Source: Pseudocercospora fijiensis CIRAD86
Lineage: Eukaryota > Ascomycota > Dothideomycetes > Mycosphaerellales > Mycosphaerellaceae
Reading direction: 5' to 3'
DNA length: 64,000 nucleotides
Assembly: GCF_000340215.1 (NCBI RefSeq)
Contig: NW_006921535.1
Coordinates: 1,678,483-1,742,482, forward strand
The translations under genes and the position numbers were made by a program. Position 1 is the first letter of the stretch. Each line of letters begins with the position of its first letter. Of the stretch, positions 1-10,557 are shown piece after piece. Under the pieces are notes generated by a model, which saw only the letters and a program-made list of their open reading frames with translations, had not been told where the DNA came from and made no database searches.

Positions 1-313
1 CGTGCTTAAGCCAGACCCCGTCCCGAATAGCATCTGGAGCCACAAGCACGGTGCAGTGCTGTTGTCGGAATCAGCAATTTGGACGCTGCAGACGTCGCCC
101 AGCTGATCAGGTCCAGTTCACCTGATCATTTCAACGATCCTGCACCACACTCGCAAGTCCACGAGCCATTCCGGATCGCACAGAACGATTAGGAATACTA
201 CGACCAACTCTGGAGACCAGGTTCTGCCGTAAGCTCGCCAAGAAACATTAGCGGCTGTTGTTGCCTACTCAAGCCAGGCAGAACTCTGGCCCAGCATTTG
301 GTAAGGTAGTCTC
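1..313. other. Intergenic, no feature seen
   Basis: Non-repetitive sequence upstream of the F-box gene. I see no convincing coding frame or RNA gene; it may be 5' flank or the end of a neighbour outside the window. Confidence 0.5.
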
Positions 314-1690
314 ATGCTTCATCTCCCTCATCCAAACCTCACCGCCACAATGATACACAATTTACCCGAAGAGATCATTGATCGCATCTTCAGCCATTTG
401 TGCGTCACGGCTGACCTGGCTCGGCGCAACGAGGACCAGCTCAGGCTTTCGACATTAGCTTCGATTGCACGTTCGAGCAAGACTCTCAATCGAATTGTCG
501 AGCATCACCTGTATCAGACGATCGATTGCCGGACCCACATTGATACCACGAGGCTACGCCAGTTCATAAGAGCGCTGCTGTACAATCCAGATGCAGCCAG
601 TCATGTCCAGCAGATTCGTCTGCAAGACTGGGATGTCGGGAGTCGTGGCCTCATCCTCATCCAGGAATCGGATGGCCCCGAGGAGCTTGCGCTTGGGGGA
701 GCTGCGCTTGTAACGCAAATTCGGAACGCTATGACTGCAAGCAGCCTGCCCATGGACTTGAAAGATGACCTCCAAAACATGCTTTCTAACGATCCAGCAT
801 GCCCGGACGCTGAGCTTGCATTGTTACTCGTGCTGTGCACGAATGCTCGACATCTTGACATTGTCTGCGATGTCGATATTCCATCAAGTTTTGTGCTGCG
901 AGTAGCAGAAGCAGTTCACATGCCCTCCAGCCATGCTGACAAGAAAAGACCACTGGAGCACTTGTCGGAGCTCCATGTGGCACATTCCGACACCGAAGGA
1001 CATACAAGCATAGCTGATGTCCATGATCTGTTGCAGCTACCCAGGCTCAGGACATTTCGAGGACATATGCTTGCTTGTGATCAACTTTGGCCACTACCGA
1101 GGACCGTGCGATCGCCGGTCAAGCGGATCTTCCTTCAATACTCGCTCCTAGATCATCTAGGTCTCGAAAGCATCCTGCAGGCATGTCCTTCCCTAACAAC
1201 GCTCTCCGTCGAGTGGGCTGGATCTACGGTTGGCGAGTGTTGCATCGATATGAACATGTTCGGCCAGACCCTTCGCACCTTTGGTGCAAACCTCGAAGTG
1301 ATCCGTTTGAAGCCCGAGATGGCTGCCTGCTTTGATGAATCTCACGATCATAGGACTTCAATTGGTTCAATGGCTTCACTTGCTTCTCTTAGGGAGCTCA
1401 CGGCTCCATATACGACATTCTTTGGCAGGGAACAGGACCGGCCTGAGCGCTACCCGCAACTGGCTGAGATCCTACCGGAGTCACTACGGCTCTTGAGAAT
1501 GGTGGACCACACGGCTGATGATCCTGACATTCTCGACGATCAGCTCTGGGCTCTCATGCAAGATGAGAGGCACAAACAGCTCAAGACGATCAGAATTAAT
1601 CGTGGAGCGCCCTTCTCGTACTACGCAGAGGATATAGGCTGGGACGAATCAGAAAGCAATCAGTTCTGGGTAGTCCTAAAGAGGATATAG
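314..1690 (+). CDS. F-box domain protein
   Basis: Single-exon protein of 458 residues. Near the N-terminus it has an F-box signature, LPEEIIDRIFSHL (residues about 17-29), the segment that binds Skp1 in SCF ubiquitin ligases. The rest is leucine-rich and alternates short hydrophobic stretches, like the variable substrate-binding part of fungal F-box proteins, but I see no regular WD40 or LRR array. A second in-frame ATG at position 350 lies just before the F-box and could be the true start. Such proteins usually recruit substrates for ubiquitination in nucleus or cytosol; the substrate cannot be told from sequence. No intron is needed. Confidence 0.75.
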   Translation: MLHLPHPNLTATMIHNLPEEIIDRIFSHLCVTADLARRNEDQLRLSTLASIARSSKTLNRIVEHHLYQTIDCRTHIDTTRLRQFIRALLYNPDAASHVQQIRLQDWDVGSRGLILIQESDGPEELALGGAALVTQIRNAMTASSLPMDLKDDLQNMLSNDPACPDAELALLLVLCTNARHLDIVCDVDIPSSFVLRVAEAVHMPSSHADKKRPLEHLSELHVAHSDTEGHTSIADVHDLLQLPRLRTFRGHMLACDQLWPLPRTVRSPVKRIFLQYSLLDHLGLESILQACPSLTTLSVEWAGSTVGECCIDMNMFGQTLRTFGANLEVIRLKPEMAACFDESHDHRTSIGSMASLASLRELTAPYTTFFGREQDRPERYPQLAEILPESLRLLRMVDHTADDPDILDDQLWALMQDERHKQLKTIRINRGAPFSYYAEDIGWDESESNQFWVVLKRI

Positions 1691-2281
1691 CGAAAGCTCG
1701 CTTAGAGGACGAGGAGGCGGCACAGAAGATGGGGGAGTATGGAGGTCGAGGTGCTAGAAAGCAGCGATGTATTGATCAGCATACGAGTTTCATGCAGGAC
1801 GAGATCTTGCTCAACTTGTCTATGCTGTGTTCAACGAAGGCTGGGCTGGAGATGGCTGGGACTACGCTCACAAAGGCTTCCGGCGACACACAAACTTGTA
1901 TCCTTTCCATGAAACGTTGAACTGCTGCCTCGCCCTTCTGTATCACACCAAGTCTAGTCGCCGAGCTCAACCATACTATGCTTGTGCTCGTCCAAGTGAC
2001 AAAGGTATTCCGTGAAGCTCACTGGCTCACACTAGCGCGTGCAATTTGCGAGGCCGACCCGGTTCGCCGATGAACAATCTCCATCACATGACAACAAAAA
2101 CACTACAGTAATGTCCCGGCACGACTTGTGGTGGCACCTTCCAATGCATGTCGTAATCAGCTCCCAAGATCTGCTTGCATCGTTATGACAGTGCCGCCCG
2201 CTGTTGAGCACGGTATTCCAAGCACTTGGTACCGCGTCTTTCATTCTTCATCTTTCTGCCTTCTCCCCCGCATCATCCAGA
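1691..2281. other. Intergenic region upstream of glucoamylase
   Basis: Unique sequence between the F-box gene and the glucoamylase. It should hold the glucoamylase promoter. No recognised regulatory motif or RNA gene is claimed; the short frames here look like chance. Confidence 0.45.
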
Positions 2282-4210
2282 ATGAGGTGGCCATCTTCCA
2301 TACTGACAGCCGGTATCAGCCTGCTGCGATGCACCTTCGCCTTCGCCCAGTCTTGCAACACCACAGTACTGCACGTCGATACACCAAGTCAAGGCAATGT
2401 GGTATTCAAAAGTTTCAGCTACTGCGGCGGCATCCTGAGCACTTCTGCATACATCAATAATCTTGCATACAACAAGCTGGTCAACCTCTATTTCACGAAT
2501 CGACAAGACCAAAGTACACCATTGACGTCGATCGGACTGCGCTACAACAGCAGTGTCGATGGCACGCCATACGAGCTTTGGGCATCAAGCACGCCTGTCT
2601 ACGTCGATGGCATCACGAAGCTTCTCAATATCACTTACGATGTAGTCGATACCGGAAGCGAATACAACCAGGTCCTCAATCTGGACGTTGTCGCGAGTGG
2701 TGCACCAGAGCCTACACTGCCTGGGCCACCACAACCTTACGCCACGCCGAAAGGCTTCAGTGACGACATCACCGATTTCCTCGAAGTGGCCAATGGCTCT
2801 CAACTTGTGGCCTCACTCAACAAGATGTTCGCGAACATCAATCCAGCTATCGAAGGAGCAGTCGATGGCGTGGTAGTCGCAGGACGAAGCGGACCATTCT
2901 TCGAATCGAAGCTGCCAGATTATGGATACGACTGGGTCCGAGATTCGTCCTTGACAATGGATGTCGTTCAGACTCTGTACGCAGCTGCTAACAACAGTAA
3001 CGCCAAGCAGCAATACGAAGCCATTCTCTTCCAGTACGCACTTGCTCGTGCCACAGAGCAGACCGCCCCAAACCTGCAGACTGGTTTAGGAGAGCCCAAG
3101 TTCTACCTGAATAATACGGTATACGAAAAGCCTTGGGGACGACCTCAGAATGACGGACCAGCTACAGCTGCAACCACGCTTATTGAATTTGCTGAGAGCT
3201 ATCTCGCAGCAGGTGGTAATCTTTCTACTGTGAAGGAGAAGCTCTACGATTCCGCTACTTATCCTGCAACCGCACCGATGCGGAAAGATCTGCTTTTCGT
3301 TGCCAGCAATTGGACTTCAGCCTCATTTGACTTATGGGAGGAAGAAAGTGCGGATCACTTCTACACGCGTATGGTGCAGCGTCGCGCTCTCGTCCTGGGC
3401 AGCAAATTCGCAGAGACTATGGATGACCATGAGACTGCGGCAACTCTGAAGTCTGCTCTTGATGCTCTGACTGCGACAATGAGCCAGTTCTGGGACGTCA
3501 ACCGAGGCATATTGCTGTACGAATACGGTCCAGTACTTCTCGGCAAGTCGAGCTATCTGGATGCTGCGGTCCCTCTTGGCCTCATTCATGGTTACGCGAA
3601 CGATACCGTTTTCAGCTACACCAACGACCAAGTTCTATCCACTGTCGTGCGCTTCGTCACCAGCTTCACCGAGACATACCCGCTCGCGAACAAAACGCAG
3701 ACAGATGGCTCCGGCCTGACTCTTGGTGTGCCCATTGGACGCTACCCCGAAGATGTGTACAATGGAACAGGGACCGAGGAGAACGGTGGAAATCCTTGGT
3801 ACCTCACTACTGCCGCGATCGCGCAGGTTATGTATGCCGCATCCGATGAGTACAACTCGGCCGAGAATCTCACCGTCACCAACACCTCGCTGAGCTTTTT
3901 CGAGTACTTCGTCCCAGATGCTGAGCTTGAAGTGGGCCAGACGTATGTCATCGACAGCCAGGAATTTTCAAAGGTCATCGGAAGCCTGAACGGTTGGGGC
4001 GATGCGTTCCTGCGAACTGTGAAGTACTATACGCCATCGGATGGATCTCTCGCGGAAGAGTACAATCGTGATGATGGCGTTCCGCAAGGCTGTGTCGACC
4101 TGACTTGGTCTTATGCGAGCATAATCACGGCTGCCATCCAGAGAGCTAAGACTAGGAACGAGGATGACTTTGTCCGAGACCTCGCCAATCTAGGCATCAC
4201 CCCCAATTAG
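2282..4210 (+). CDS. Secreted glucoamylase, CBM21-GH15
   Basis: Glucan 1,4-alpha-glucosidase of 642 residues that releases glucose from starch ends outside the cell. The ATG at 2282 starts a clear signal peptide (MRWPSSILTAGISLL, likely cut after FAFA); the longer upstream frame has no ATG and spoils the leader. Residues about 35-135 resemble the N-terminal starch-binding domain CBM21 of Rhizopus-type glucoamylases (YINNLAYNKLVNLYF motif). The GH15 catalytic domain follows: YGYDWVRDSSLTMDVV, the general-acid motif DLWEEE (E about 353), and the base region SLAEEYNRDDG (E about 592) before LTWSYA. Many N-glycosylation sequons fit secretion. CBM21 at the N-terminus, not the C-terminal CBM20 of Aspergillus enzymes, marks the Rhizopus/yeast-type lineage. 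No intron and no damage are seen. Confidence 0.9.
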   Translation: MRWPSSILTAGISLLRCTFAFAQSCNTTVLHVDTPSQGNVVFKSFSYCGGILSTSAYINNLAYNKLVNLYFTNRQDQSTPLTSIGLRYNSSVDGTPYELWASSTPVYVDGITKLLNITYDVVDTGSEYNQVLNLDVVASGAPEPTLPGPPQPYATPKGFSDDITDFLEVANGSQLVASLNKMFANINPAIEGAVDGVVVAGRSGPFFESKLPDYGYDWVRDSSLTMDVVQTLYAAANNSNAKQQYEAILFQYALARATEQTAPNLQTGLGEPKFYLNNTVYEKPWGRPQNDGPATAATTLIEFAESYLAAGGNLSTVKEKLYDSATYPATAPMRKDLLFVASNWTSASFDLWEEESADHFYTRMVQRRALVLGSKFAETMDDHETAATLKSALDALTATMSQFWDVNRGILLYEYGPVLLGKSSYLDAAVPLGLIHGYANDTVFSYTNDQVLSTVVRFVTSFTETYPLANKTQTDGSGLTLGVPIGRYPEDVYNGTGTEENGGNPWYLTTAAIAQVMYAASDEYNSAENLTVTNTSLSFFEYFVPDAELEVGQTYVIDSQEFSKVIGSLNGWGDAFLRTVKYYTPSDGSLAEEYNRDDGVPQGCVDLTWSYASIITAAIQRAKTRNEDDFVRDLANLGITPN

Positions 4211-4420
4211 TCGTCTTGGCGGGTCTTCTACAACAGCGTAGAATTCATTGGCGTGCAGCTCTCTTGCCCGTTGGCAATTGCTGTGATACTCGTCGGGCTG
4301 CTTGACGATGCGGATACCAGAGCATTTACAGGAGAGCATGGCCTTCCTAGAGAAGGGCCCAATAAGTCTGGTAAGCAGGCCAGATAGCACGCACAATCAT
4401 CGAAGTCACGACCAAGTTGT

Positions 4421-5533
4421 TTACATTTTGCTTTCTCTTGGCTGTGGTCTGTTGTCATCTGATAGCAGATCACAGATCCAGCGCTCAGCCTCCCTACGCA
4501 TCAGCGCAGAGAACTGATGGCCAGCATCAGGATCTTTGATATCTTCAAGTTCAATACCTTGATCCCCAGCCCAGCTATCTTTAGCGATGCCTCGCTTGAG
4601 CCAAGTGAGAAAAGGTTCGCCTTGAACGTACGGGACAAGTCTGTCCTTCCCGCCACTTAAACAGATAATCTTCTTGCCAGCAAGAGTTTGCTCAATAATA
4701 TCTCGCAGGCGTTTCACTTCGTCTCGCGATGGTTCATGCTTGATATCCTCTGGAGAATAGACATCCAGCTCGCTCAGTAGTATTCCGGCTGGATCGAGTT
4801 GCTCCACGGCAGCGACGAGCGATTGCGGAAAATCTGGCGATCCTAGAAACTCCTGTCCCGGCGGATCTGTAGTCATGCAAGACCGCAGCTTTGCTCTTAT
4901 CGCTCGATCCGTCATCAGACGTACATAGTCTGGACAGCCCACCACAATCATCCCGGCTGTGATCCGCGGCTCTTTCATCAGTGCTATCCAACTCGCATGT
5001 CCGCCCAGACTCACGCCGCCGGCAATATTATCATTAATTTTGAACTCCAAATGCGACTCGATCTGCGTGATCAAAAGACTCAGATCATGCGCCGTACCAG
5101 AATAGGTCGCAAACATATGTTGTGCATGTTGAGGATTTCCCTGCTTCCAAGACAAATTATGATCGTTTTCAATCATCCTCGAGCCATGGTTTCTTTGATC
5201 ATAACATATGCATATCAAGCCTTTTCTGCTTCCCACCTGGGCTCTTTTCTGGTTCCATGCTTCGAGCAATGCTGCCGCGGTGTATGCCATGGAGTCTTGA
5301 GTGTCGCCGCGGCCGTGGAGGAGCCAGAATGCCGTGATTGATTCCGGGTGTCGCGGTAGTTCGTTCTTTCCGTAGACTGTGGTTAGGATACCGCCTACGT
5401 TGAGTCGCTGCCATGATACTGGCTTCACATTAGCGAAGGCTTGGTGGGTTTGGGGAAGAGGTGATTCGAATGGTGATTTCTTGGAGTCTATGCGAAGAGC
5501 GTGGCTCCACGTGTATGTGCTGCCGCCTGCCAT
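4421..5533 (-). CDS. Alpha/beta-hydrolase fold protein
   Basis: Protein of 370 residues starting at the ATG at 5533; the frame continues upstream but without an ATG. It shows the alpha/beta-hydrolase pattern: an oxyanion-region LLHGRGDT, a nucleophile elbow GVSLGGH (catalytic Ser), an acid candidate in SGGKDRLVP, and the catalytic His in DAGHQFS near the C-terminus. All three triad members are present, so it is probably active. No signal peptide is visible, so it is likely cytosolic. Family members act as esterases, lipases or C-C hydrolases; the substrate is not predictable here. It is convergent with the glucoamylase, about 210 bp apart. Confidence 0.8.
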   Translation of the reverse strand: MAGGSTYTWSHALRIDSKKSPFESPLPQTHQAFANVKPVSWQRLNVGGILTTVYGKNELPRHPESITAFWLLHGRGDTQDSMAYTAAALLEAWNQKRAQVGSRKGLICICYDQRNHGSRMIENDHNLSWKQGNPQHAQHMFATYSGTAHDLSLLITQIESHLEFKINDNIAGGVSLGGHASWIALMKEPRITAGMIVVGCPDYVRLMTDRAIRAKLRSCMTTDPPGQEFLGSPDFPQSLVAAVEQLDPAGILLSELDVYSPEDIKHEPSRDEVKRLRDIIEQTLAGKKIICLSGGKDRLVPYVQGEPFLTWLKRGIAKDSWAGDQGIELEDIKDPDAGHQFSALMRREAERWICDLLSDDNRPQPRESKM

Positions 5534-6726
5534 GCTGGAAATTTGTACAAAAGAATTGAAACGGGAAATGCTGGTGTTCAAGATGTGTTGATGTTTTCGG
5601 TCAACGCTCTCCGATCTTCGGTGGAGGCGTGTTGTTGCCGAGGCTTTGCTCTCGGGACAGCAACATCATCATTCTCGACAGACACCATCAATCCGTTCCT
5701 TACACTTCACTCACAACGATTTCCACAGTATCGGTATCAAAGCATTTCCCGCCAGGTCTGATGAAGGCGATACGGGCAGTACATCACACGTATGCCCAAC
5801 TTTCCATCAGCGGCTTTGACATGTGCAGGACGCGGGCAGAACGAGCCACTGCGGCCGCCTTAGGGCATCAGAACATATCGTACGCGATGTGCGTACTTCA
5901 TGCTTATATCCGGAGCGACCTATAGCATCTCTCTTGCCGACCTCGTTTGAGCAGCGCCCGGCCTGTCGGCACTTCCTGAAGACGAGGTACCAAGCGCTCG
6001 CTGTATTGATCCCAAATTGGTATCGATGGCGTTCAGATGAGCGAAGAATCCTTCTCACTTGATTGAACTGGGCAGGGAGGGTGAGATGTAAGAAACCATG
6101 AACAACATCCTTCAGCCTTTCAGCTCCTGCTCCTAAAGCTGTTCCTGTGATATGATACAAATGAGAAACGCTGCCAGATTTCGATTGCTCTCTGGATCGA
6201 AAACAATAAATGTGCTTCAAAGAGACGTTTTGACATTCTGTAGACGTGAAAGGAGTGAGGTTGACATAGGCGAGGACTATCAGCCAAAAAATATCGAAAA
6301 GAGCGAAACAATTACCATCAGCTCAGCGCCAATCACGGATTCAATTGAATGAATTAGAACTGAACAGTTATATGCATTTCATGATCTGCAAATTTTCGAC
6401 AGCCATTCATGGTTCAGCGGTAGAGTTATCTGTCAGTCACTCCTAATGCGGTGCTGGGTAGCCTCGGGTTGACATGCATGGCCTTTCGAAAGAAGACACA
6501 TCCTAAGAAAACGACCCTGCTGAAGCGTGGGCGGCTGTCAATTCTTTTGATTCCTTTGTGGGTAATCGGATCCTTCTTTCGAGTGAAGGTTCATGCTATG
6601 TTGACGACGATCTTTGCAATCATGACAACATGTCTCTCATGAACTCAACTTCAACATGTGGAAGATTAAGATTGTGCTGTCTATCTGTGCCTGGATTCCC
6701 ATCGCGCTGAAAACAGACGATCACGA
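5534..6726. other. Intergenic region
   Basis: About 1.2 kb of unique sequence between the hydrolase 5' end and the small minus-strand gene. I see no supportable gene. A stretch near 6410 resembles the A box of a tRNA promoter but lacks a matching B box and cloverleaf. Confidence 0.4.
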
Positions 6727-7143
6727 CTATTCCCTCCCGAGCAAACCCATGCCCTCAACCTCACCAAAATCTTTCGCTTTCACAACCAACTCAACCATTG
6801 CCTGCACTTTCACCATCTTCTCTGGCGCTTCTTGAACTTCACTCGAACTGAAGCCGACCTTCGTATCCTCTTCTCCAGGTCCAATTGGCCTGGGCTGCAT
6901 TCTGAGCACATTGCTCTCAGGTTGTTGCAGTACTGTGCACTGAATTGCAGTCACAGTGTGCTTTCCTGCCGCGATGCTGTCGTTCAATAGATTCGATATG
7001 GTCTGATGTGTGGCAAGTGACATTGCGGTTGCGTAGCTTCGTCGTGCTGACATGAGTGATGTCCTCAGTAATCGTGGTCCACATACTTGGGGGTTCATGG
7101 CGGCAGTAGCTCTGGCAAGGCTCGTCTTGAGAGTAGCAGACAT
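6727..7143 (-). CDS. Small hypothetical protein, possible mitochondrial presequence
   Basis: Protein of 138 residues, not recognised. The first 45 residues are rich in Arg, Ser, Ala and Leu and almost free of acid (for example LLRTSLMSARRSYATAMS), typical of a mitochondrial targeting presequence. The middle (THQTISNLLNDSIAAGKHTV) and the acidic, charged C-terminal half look like real protein. It starts at an ATG and needs no intron. Function unknown; it could be a fungal-specific mitochondrial protein or a chance frame. Confidence 0.45.
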   Translation of the reverse strand: MSATLKTSLARATAAMNPQVCGPRLLRTSLMSARRSYATAMSLATHQTISNLLNDSIAAGKHTVTAIQCTVLQQPESNVLRMQPRPIGPGEEDTKVGFSSSEVQEAPEKMVKVQAMVELVVKAKDFGEVEGMGLLGRE

Positions 7144-7806
7144 GATTTCATGCCTTTATCGATAGCTTTGAACAAGGCGCCGTGCACGATGTCAGTGTCA
7201 GTGATCTTTCTGAGTTAAGCTGGGGTCAAGAATGAAACGACTGCGAGAGGTGGAGGTTGATAAATTGATACCGAGCCTCACTTCATGGCGTGAGCAAGCG
7301 AGAGACACGACAAGGGTTACCCGATTCTTCCGGCGTTGATATACGTCTCGCGTAATCTGGTGTGATGCCACTGAAAACATCAAGCATGATTGATCATGGT
7401 CCAGTCACGACCTCATTCCACGCGCAAGACGTGCCCCGAGTGGATAATAAAATGCTATTTGAGGCCGTTGTTGCAGATTTCTACGCTGAAGCTGTTTCTC
7501 CAGCATCCTGGGCCATGCTGCGGAACATCCGCCATCTTGGAAGCCAAGTGGGCGCTTCGGCAAATCAACGCGGTGACTAAGGACTTTCGTCGGACTAGCA
7601 AAGCGGTGTTTGCCAGCATCTCAATGGCTATGACAGGCCTGTGCATTATCTGAGCAGCCTCGCGATGTTGTGAGAACGCGACCTGCAATTGCTCGCTAGT
7701 TGAGGTCTCCCTCTGGCCTTGCGGGCCGCAGTTCCCACGGCCTTACGCCATTTTGGTGATGTGCAGTGAGATGGCATGATCTAAGAGATTTTCTGCGTGA
7801 TGCCGT
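7144..7806. other. Intergenic region
   Basis: Unique sequence between the small minus-strand gene and the 3' end of UTP15. Short frames on both strands overlap one another and show no family signature, so none is called. Confidence 0.4.
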
Positions 7807-9471
7807 TCATCCAGATTCGAGAAGTTCGATCATACCCAGAGTCCTGTGCGAAGCGCTTGCCCAGTCTGCGGCCTGCCTGACACGACCCTTGATCTGATGC
7901 ACGAGAGTCACCACGGCCTTCTCATCGTCATCATCGCTGCTCTGCCAATCACCGAATTTATGACTGTAGAGGTCTAGTAGCAATAAGAGCACGTCATAAA
8001 GGACGCTCACATGCGCCGGGTGCTGGATGTATTTGTGAATGAAGCCCAGCATGGGCAGAAGTCGGTCGGGTGTTCGTCCGGATAGCGCAGCGCGAGAAGC
8101 ACTGCGGTGGCGCAACGTGACCAGGAGGGTGATCAAATCATTACGATTGAACTGCTCCCAATTTCCAGGAGGCAGGACCTGGTCCACAGCCTCGGCGTAC
8201 TTCCCTTGTCGCAGGCTTCGTTGCCAGGGCACGAGCTTCTTATGCCGTGGTCTGTCGTTGCCAGTAATGACAATGTCAGCACCTTCACCTTTGTAGTCCT
8301 TGCCTCGATCGCGTGCCCGGATGCCTTGACGCATGTCCTTCTTTTTCTGCTTGCGCTCGTACTCGTCTGCTGTTCCAGCCACCAAGGCTTCCATTTTCTT
8401 TTCGCGTTCGCGAGCTTTTACCTTCTCGGTGCCAGCTAGGCGGGTTCGGAGCGAGAGCAGACCATTTTGAAGGCCAACGGCAAGGTGGCGATCGTCACGT
8501 GCAGCGTGGTTTGCTGAAGCGGCGGAAATGACAGCCAAGCTCAAAATAGGCGACGGATATTTGAAGGCGGCAACAACTTCCCAGCTGACCGTGTCATGAA
8601 TCTTGACATGTCCATCGAGGCCGGCAGTGAGGATGCGAGCGCCATTCTGAGCCGTCGACAAAGCAGTGACGGTCTTCTGGTGCGACCTGATGACATTTTC
8701 AGCCTTTCCAGCGACCAGGTTGACAATAGATACCTCATTGCCGGCAGCCGTGGCAATGCTCGAGCTACTCAATGGGAGCAAGTCTTCGATCGGCGCGGGC
8801 AATTTGAATGTCAGGCTGGCCATGTTTCCCGTGCGGCCCTGCCGAGTATCCCAAATGCGCACAGTCTGGTCGTAGCTGCCGCTGACTACCACATTACCAC
8901 CTTGACCAGGCAAGTACGCTCCGCAACGCACATAGTCTTCATGTCCAATGCCTGTCCACCTGGCAACATCTTCCGTCAAATCCCAGACGCGCACAGTGCG
9001 GTCGTCACTGCAGCTCATCAGGTCTGTAAGAACGCTCGGGCTCCATCTCACGACATGCACTGGCAGCTTGTGTGCATGCGCGCCATTCCACTGTTTCAAA
9101 ATAGCTCTTGAACCTGTATCAAATGCCTGAATCGTACCACTGTCTCCACCAGCAAGTAGAATGCGACCATCCCGCCGCAGGACACCTGATCGAGCGGTAT
9201 CATCGACACCGAATCGGCTGATGGTCTTGAGCAGTTTGCGTGTCTTGGTGCTGTATGTCTGCACGCGACTACCACTCGTGATGGCGAAAGCGTCGGCTTG
9301 TGGACCAGTAGGATTTGCATCTGGCAGCGTGATCGATGTAACGGCGGCATTGTGAGGTGAAGGAAGCAAAAGCTGATTCTTGAATGCCTTCCAGTAGGTG
9401 GTATCGGCCGTTTGCGGTGCCGGACCTGGCGCCGAGCGCACAATTGGCAGCGGCGCCACCTCTGCTGCCAT
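7807..9471 (-). CDS. UTP15: U3 snoRNP-associated WD40 protein UTP15
   Basis: Protein of 554 residues matching Utp15, a t-UTP component of the small-subunit processome needed in the nucleolus for early pre-rRNA transcription and processing. The N-terminal start TTYWKAFKNQLLLPSP is typical. WD40 repeats follow, with DDRTVRVWDL, SYDQTVRIWDTR and LDGHVKIHD as clear repeat ends. A basic linker rich in Lys and Glu (about residues 340-400) leads into the helical Utp15 C-terminal domain (KYAEAVDQVLPPGNWEQ, then LRHRSASRAALSGR and LLPMLGFIHKYIQHPAH), which contacts other t-UTP proteins. The length is near the usual 510-560. It is a single exon starting at an ATG. Confidence 0.9.
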   Translation of the reverse strand: MAAEVAPLPIVRSAPGPAPQTADTTYWKAFKNQLLLPSPHNAAVTSITLPDANPTGPQADAFAITSGSRVQTYSTKTRKLLKTISRFGVDDTARSGVLRRDGRILLAGGDSGTIQAFDTGSRAILKQWNGAHAHKLPVHVVRWSPSVLTDLMSCSDDRTVRVWDLTEDVARWTGIGHEDYVRCGAYLPGQGGNVVVSGSYDQTVRIWDTRQGRTGNMASLTFKLPAPIEDLLPLSSSSIATAAGNEVSIVNLVAGKAENVIRSHQKTVTALSTAQNGARILTAGLDGHVKIHDTVSWEVVAAFKYPSPILSLAVISAASANHAARDDRHLAVGLQNGLLSLRTRLAGTEKVKAREREKKMEALVAGTADEYERKQKKKDMRQGIRARDRGKDYKGEGADIVITGNDRPRHKKLVPWQRSLRQGKYAEAVDQVLPPGNWEQFNRNDLITLLVTLRHRSASRAALSGRTPDRLLPMLGFIHKYIQHPAHVSVLYDVLLLLLDLYSHKFGDWQSSDDDDEKAVVTLVHQIKGRVRQAADWASASHRTLGMIELLESG

Positions 9472-10557
9472 CGCGACTGCTGGCTATCTCGTAAATTGAA
9501 GACTCTGGAGCGATGGCATTTTTGCATGTCAGCAAAGATGCACATGAGAAATTCGAGCCAAATTTTGGGAAGCTGGATGCCGAGAAAATGCCGAAGCTCG
9601 GATGCATGCCCGTTCTCGCCGACAACACCTCACGACGCATTCATGATGTTCTGGATCGCCAGTGCAGACACTTGGAGGAGCTGTTGACGGCTTCATTGAT
9701 CCACTACACTCCATGAGTCTGGACAGAACGGCAGGCTCTCCCAGCGCCATCCCTTGATTCGTTCGTCGTTAGTAGCACGCGTTCCAGAAGCATACGGCAT
9801 CAGTACCATCCGTATGCGGACGGCATCGACACCTAGGATACGTGCTGAAGTTTCGTTTTCTACATTAAAACTTCTTGCCTCGGAATGGCATATCTGCTTA
9901 CGAGGCCGCGACCGTAGACGATACATATATCTTCACCGGCATTGCGTGTGCTCCGTTACCGAAGAATGCACGACGTCCGCTCGGAATGTTGGCTCTGACC
10001 ACAGCACCCCGTCTGGACGCTTCTCCTAACCCGTGAGCCGTCACTCAGAGTACGCTGATCCAACGGCCATCTTCAAGTGTTGAGTACTTCGCTGGAGACA
10101 ATGCTGCGGCATTCGATCCGCCGTCTCGTTGAGCATGCATCGCAAACTGACATCTCGCGCGAAATGAGACATCCCGTCTTTCCGCCCACAGCGATGCGGC
10201 ATACCCGCTCTCCACGCGCCTCGCCACATTCATGGAACCATTTCCTGTCCCTCATTCGCCGTCTCAGACCGTGGTCTACGTGGAGGCCCTCCTTTTGCCA
10301 AGCCAAGCCTTCACATCCCGCATTCCTTCACACGCCCATCTCACGTTCACCCTGGCAACGCGTTCTGCTTGCCTGGAGCCTACCAACATGCTCGCGATCC
10401 GCATTCGGTACATGTTCGCACGCAGCCCTGCCCTGCCCTGCCCTGCACCTTCTGCTTCTGCCCATGCTACCTTGGCCGTGTCGCCGTCTGTCACTCGTTT
10501 GTGCGCAGTGTGTTCTCTTCAGTGTCGTCGCCTTGACGAACACCACCGTCGTTCATC
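9472..10557. other. Intergenic region, divergent promoters of UTP15 and the collagen-like gene
   Basis: About 1.1 kb separating two divergently transcribed genes. A small CCCTG tandem tract (four units) lies near 10,427-10,446, about 110 bp upstream of the collagen-like start. Several short frames occur but none carries a recognisable domain. Confidence 0.45.

Noticed and set aside
6395..6480. Possible tRNA gene (GGTTCAGCGGTAGAG resembles an A box)
   Set aside because: No B-box-like GGTTCGA and no acceptor or anticodon stem pairing found; probably coincidence.
9513..9716. 67-codon ORF just upstream of UTP15 on the opposite strand
   Set aside because: No domain, short and inside a promoter region; chance is likelier.
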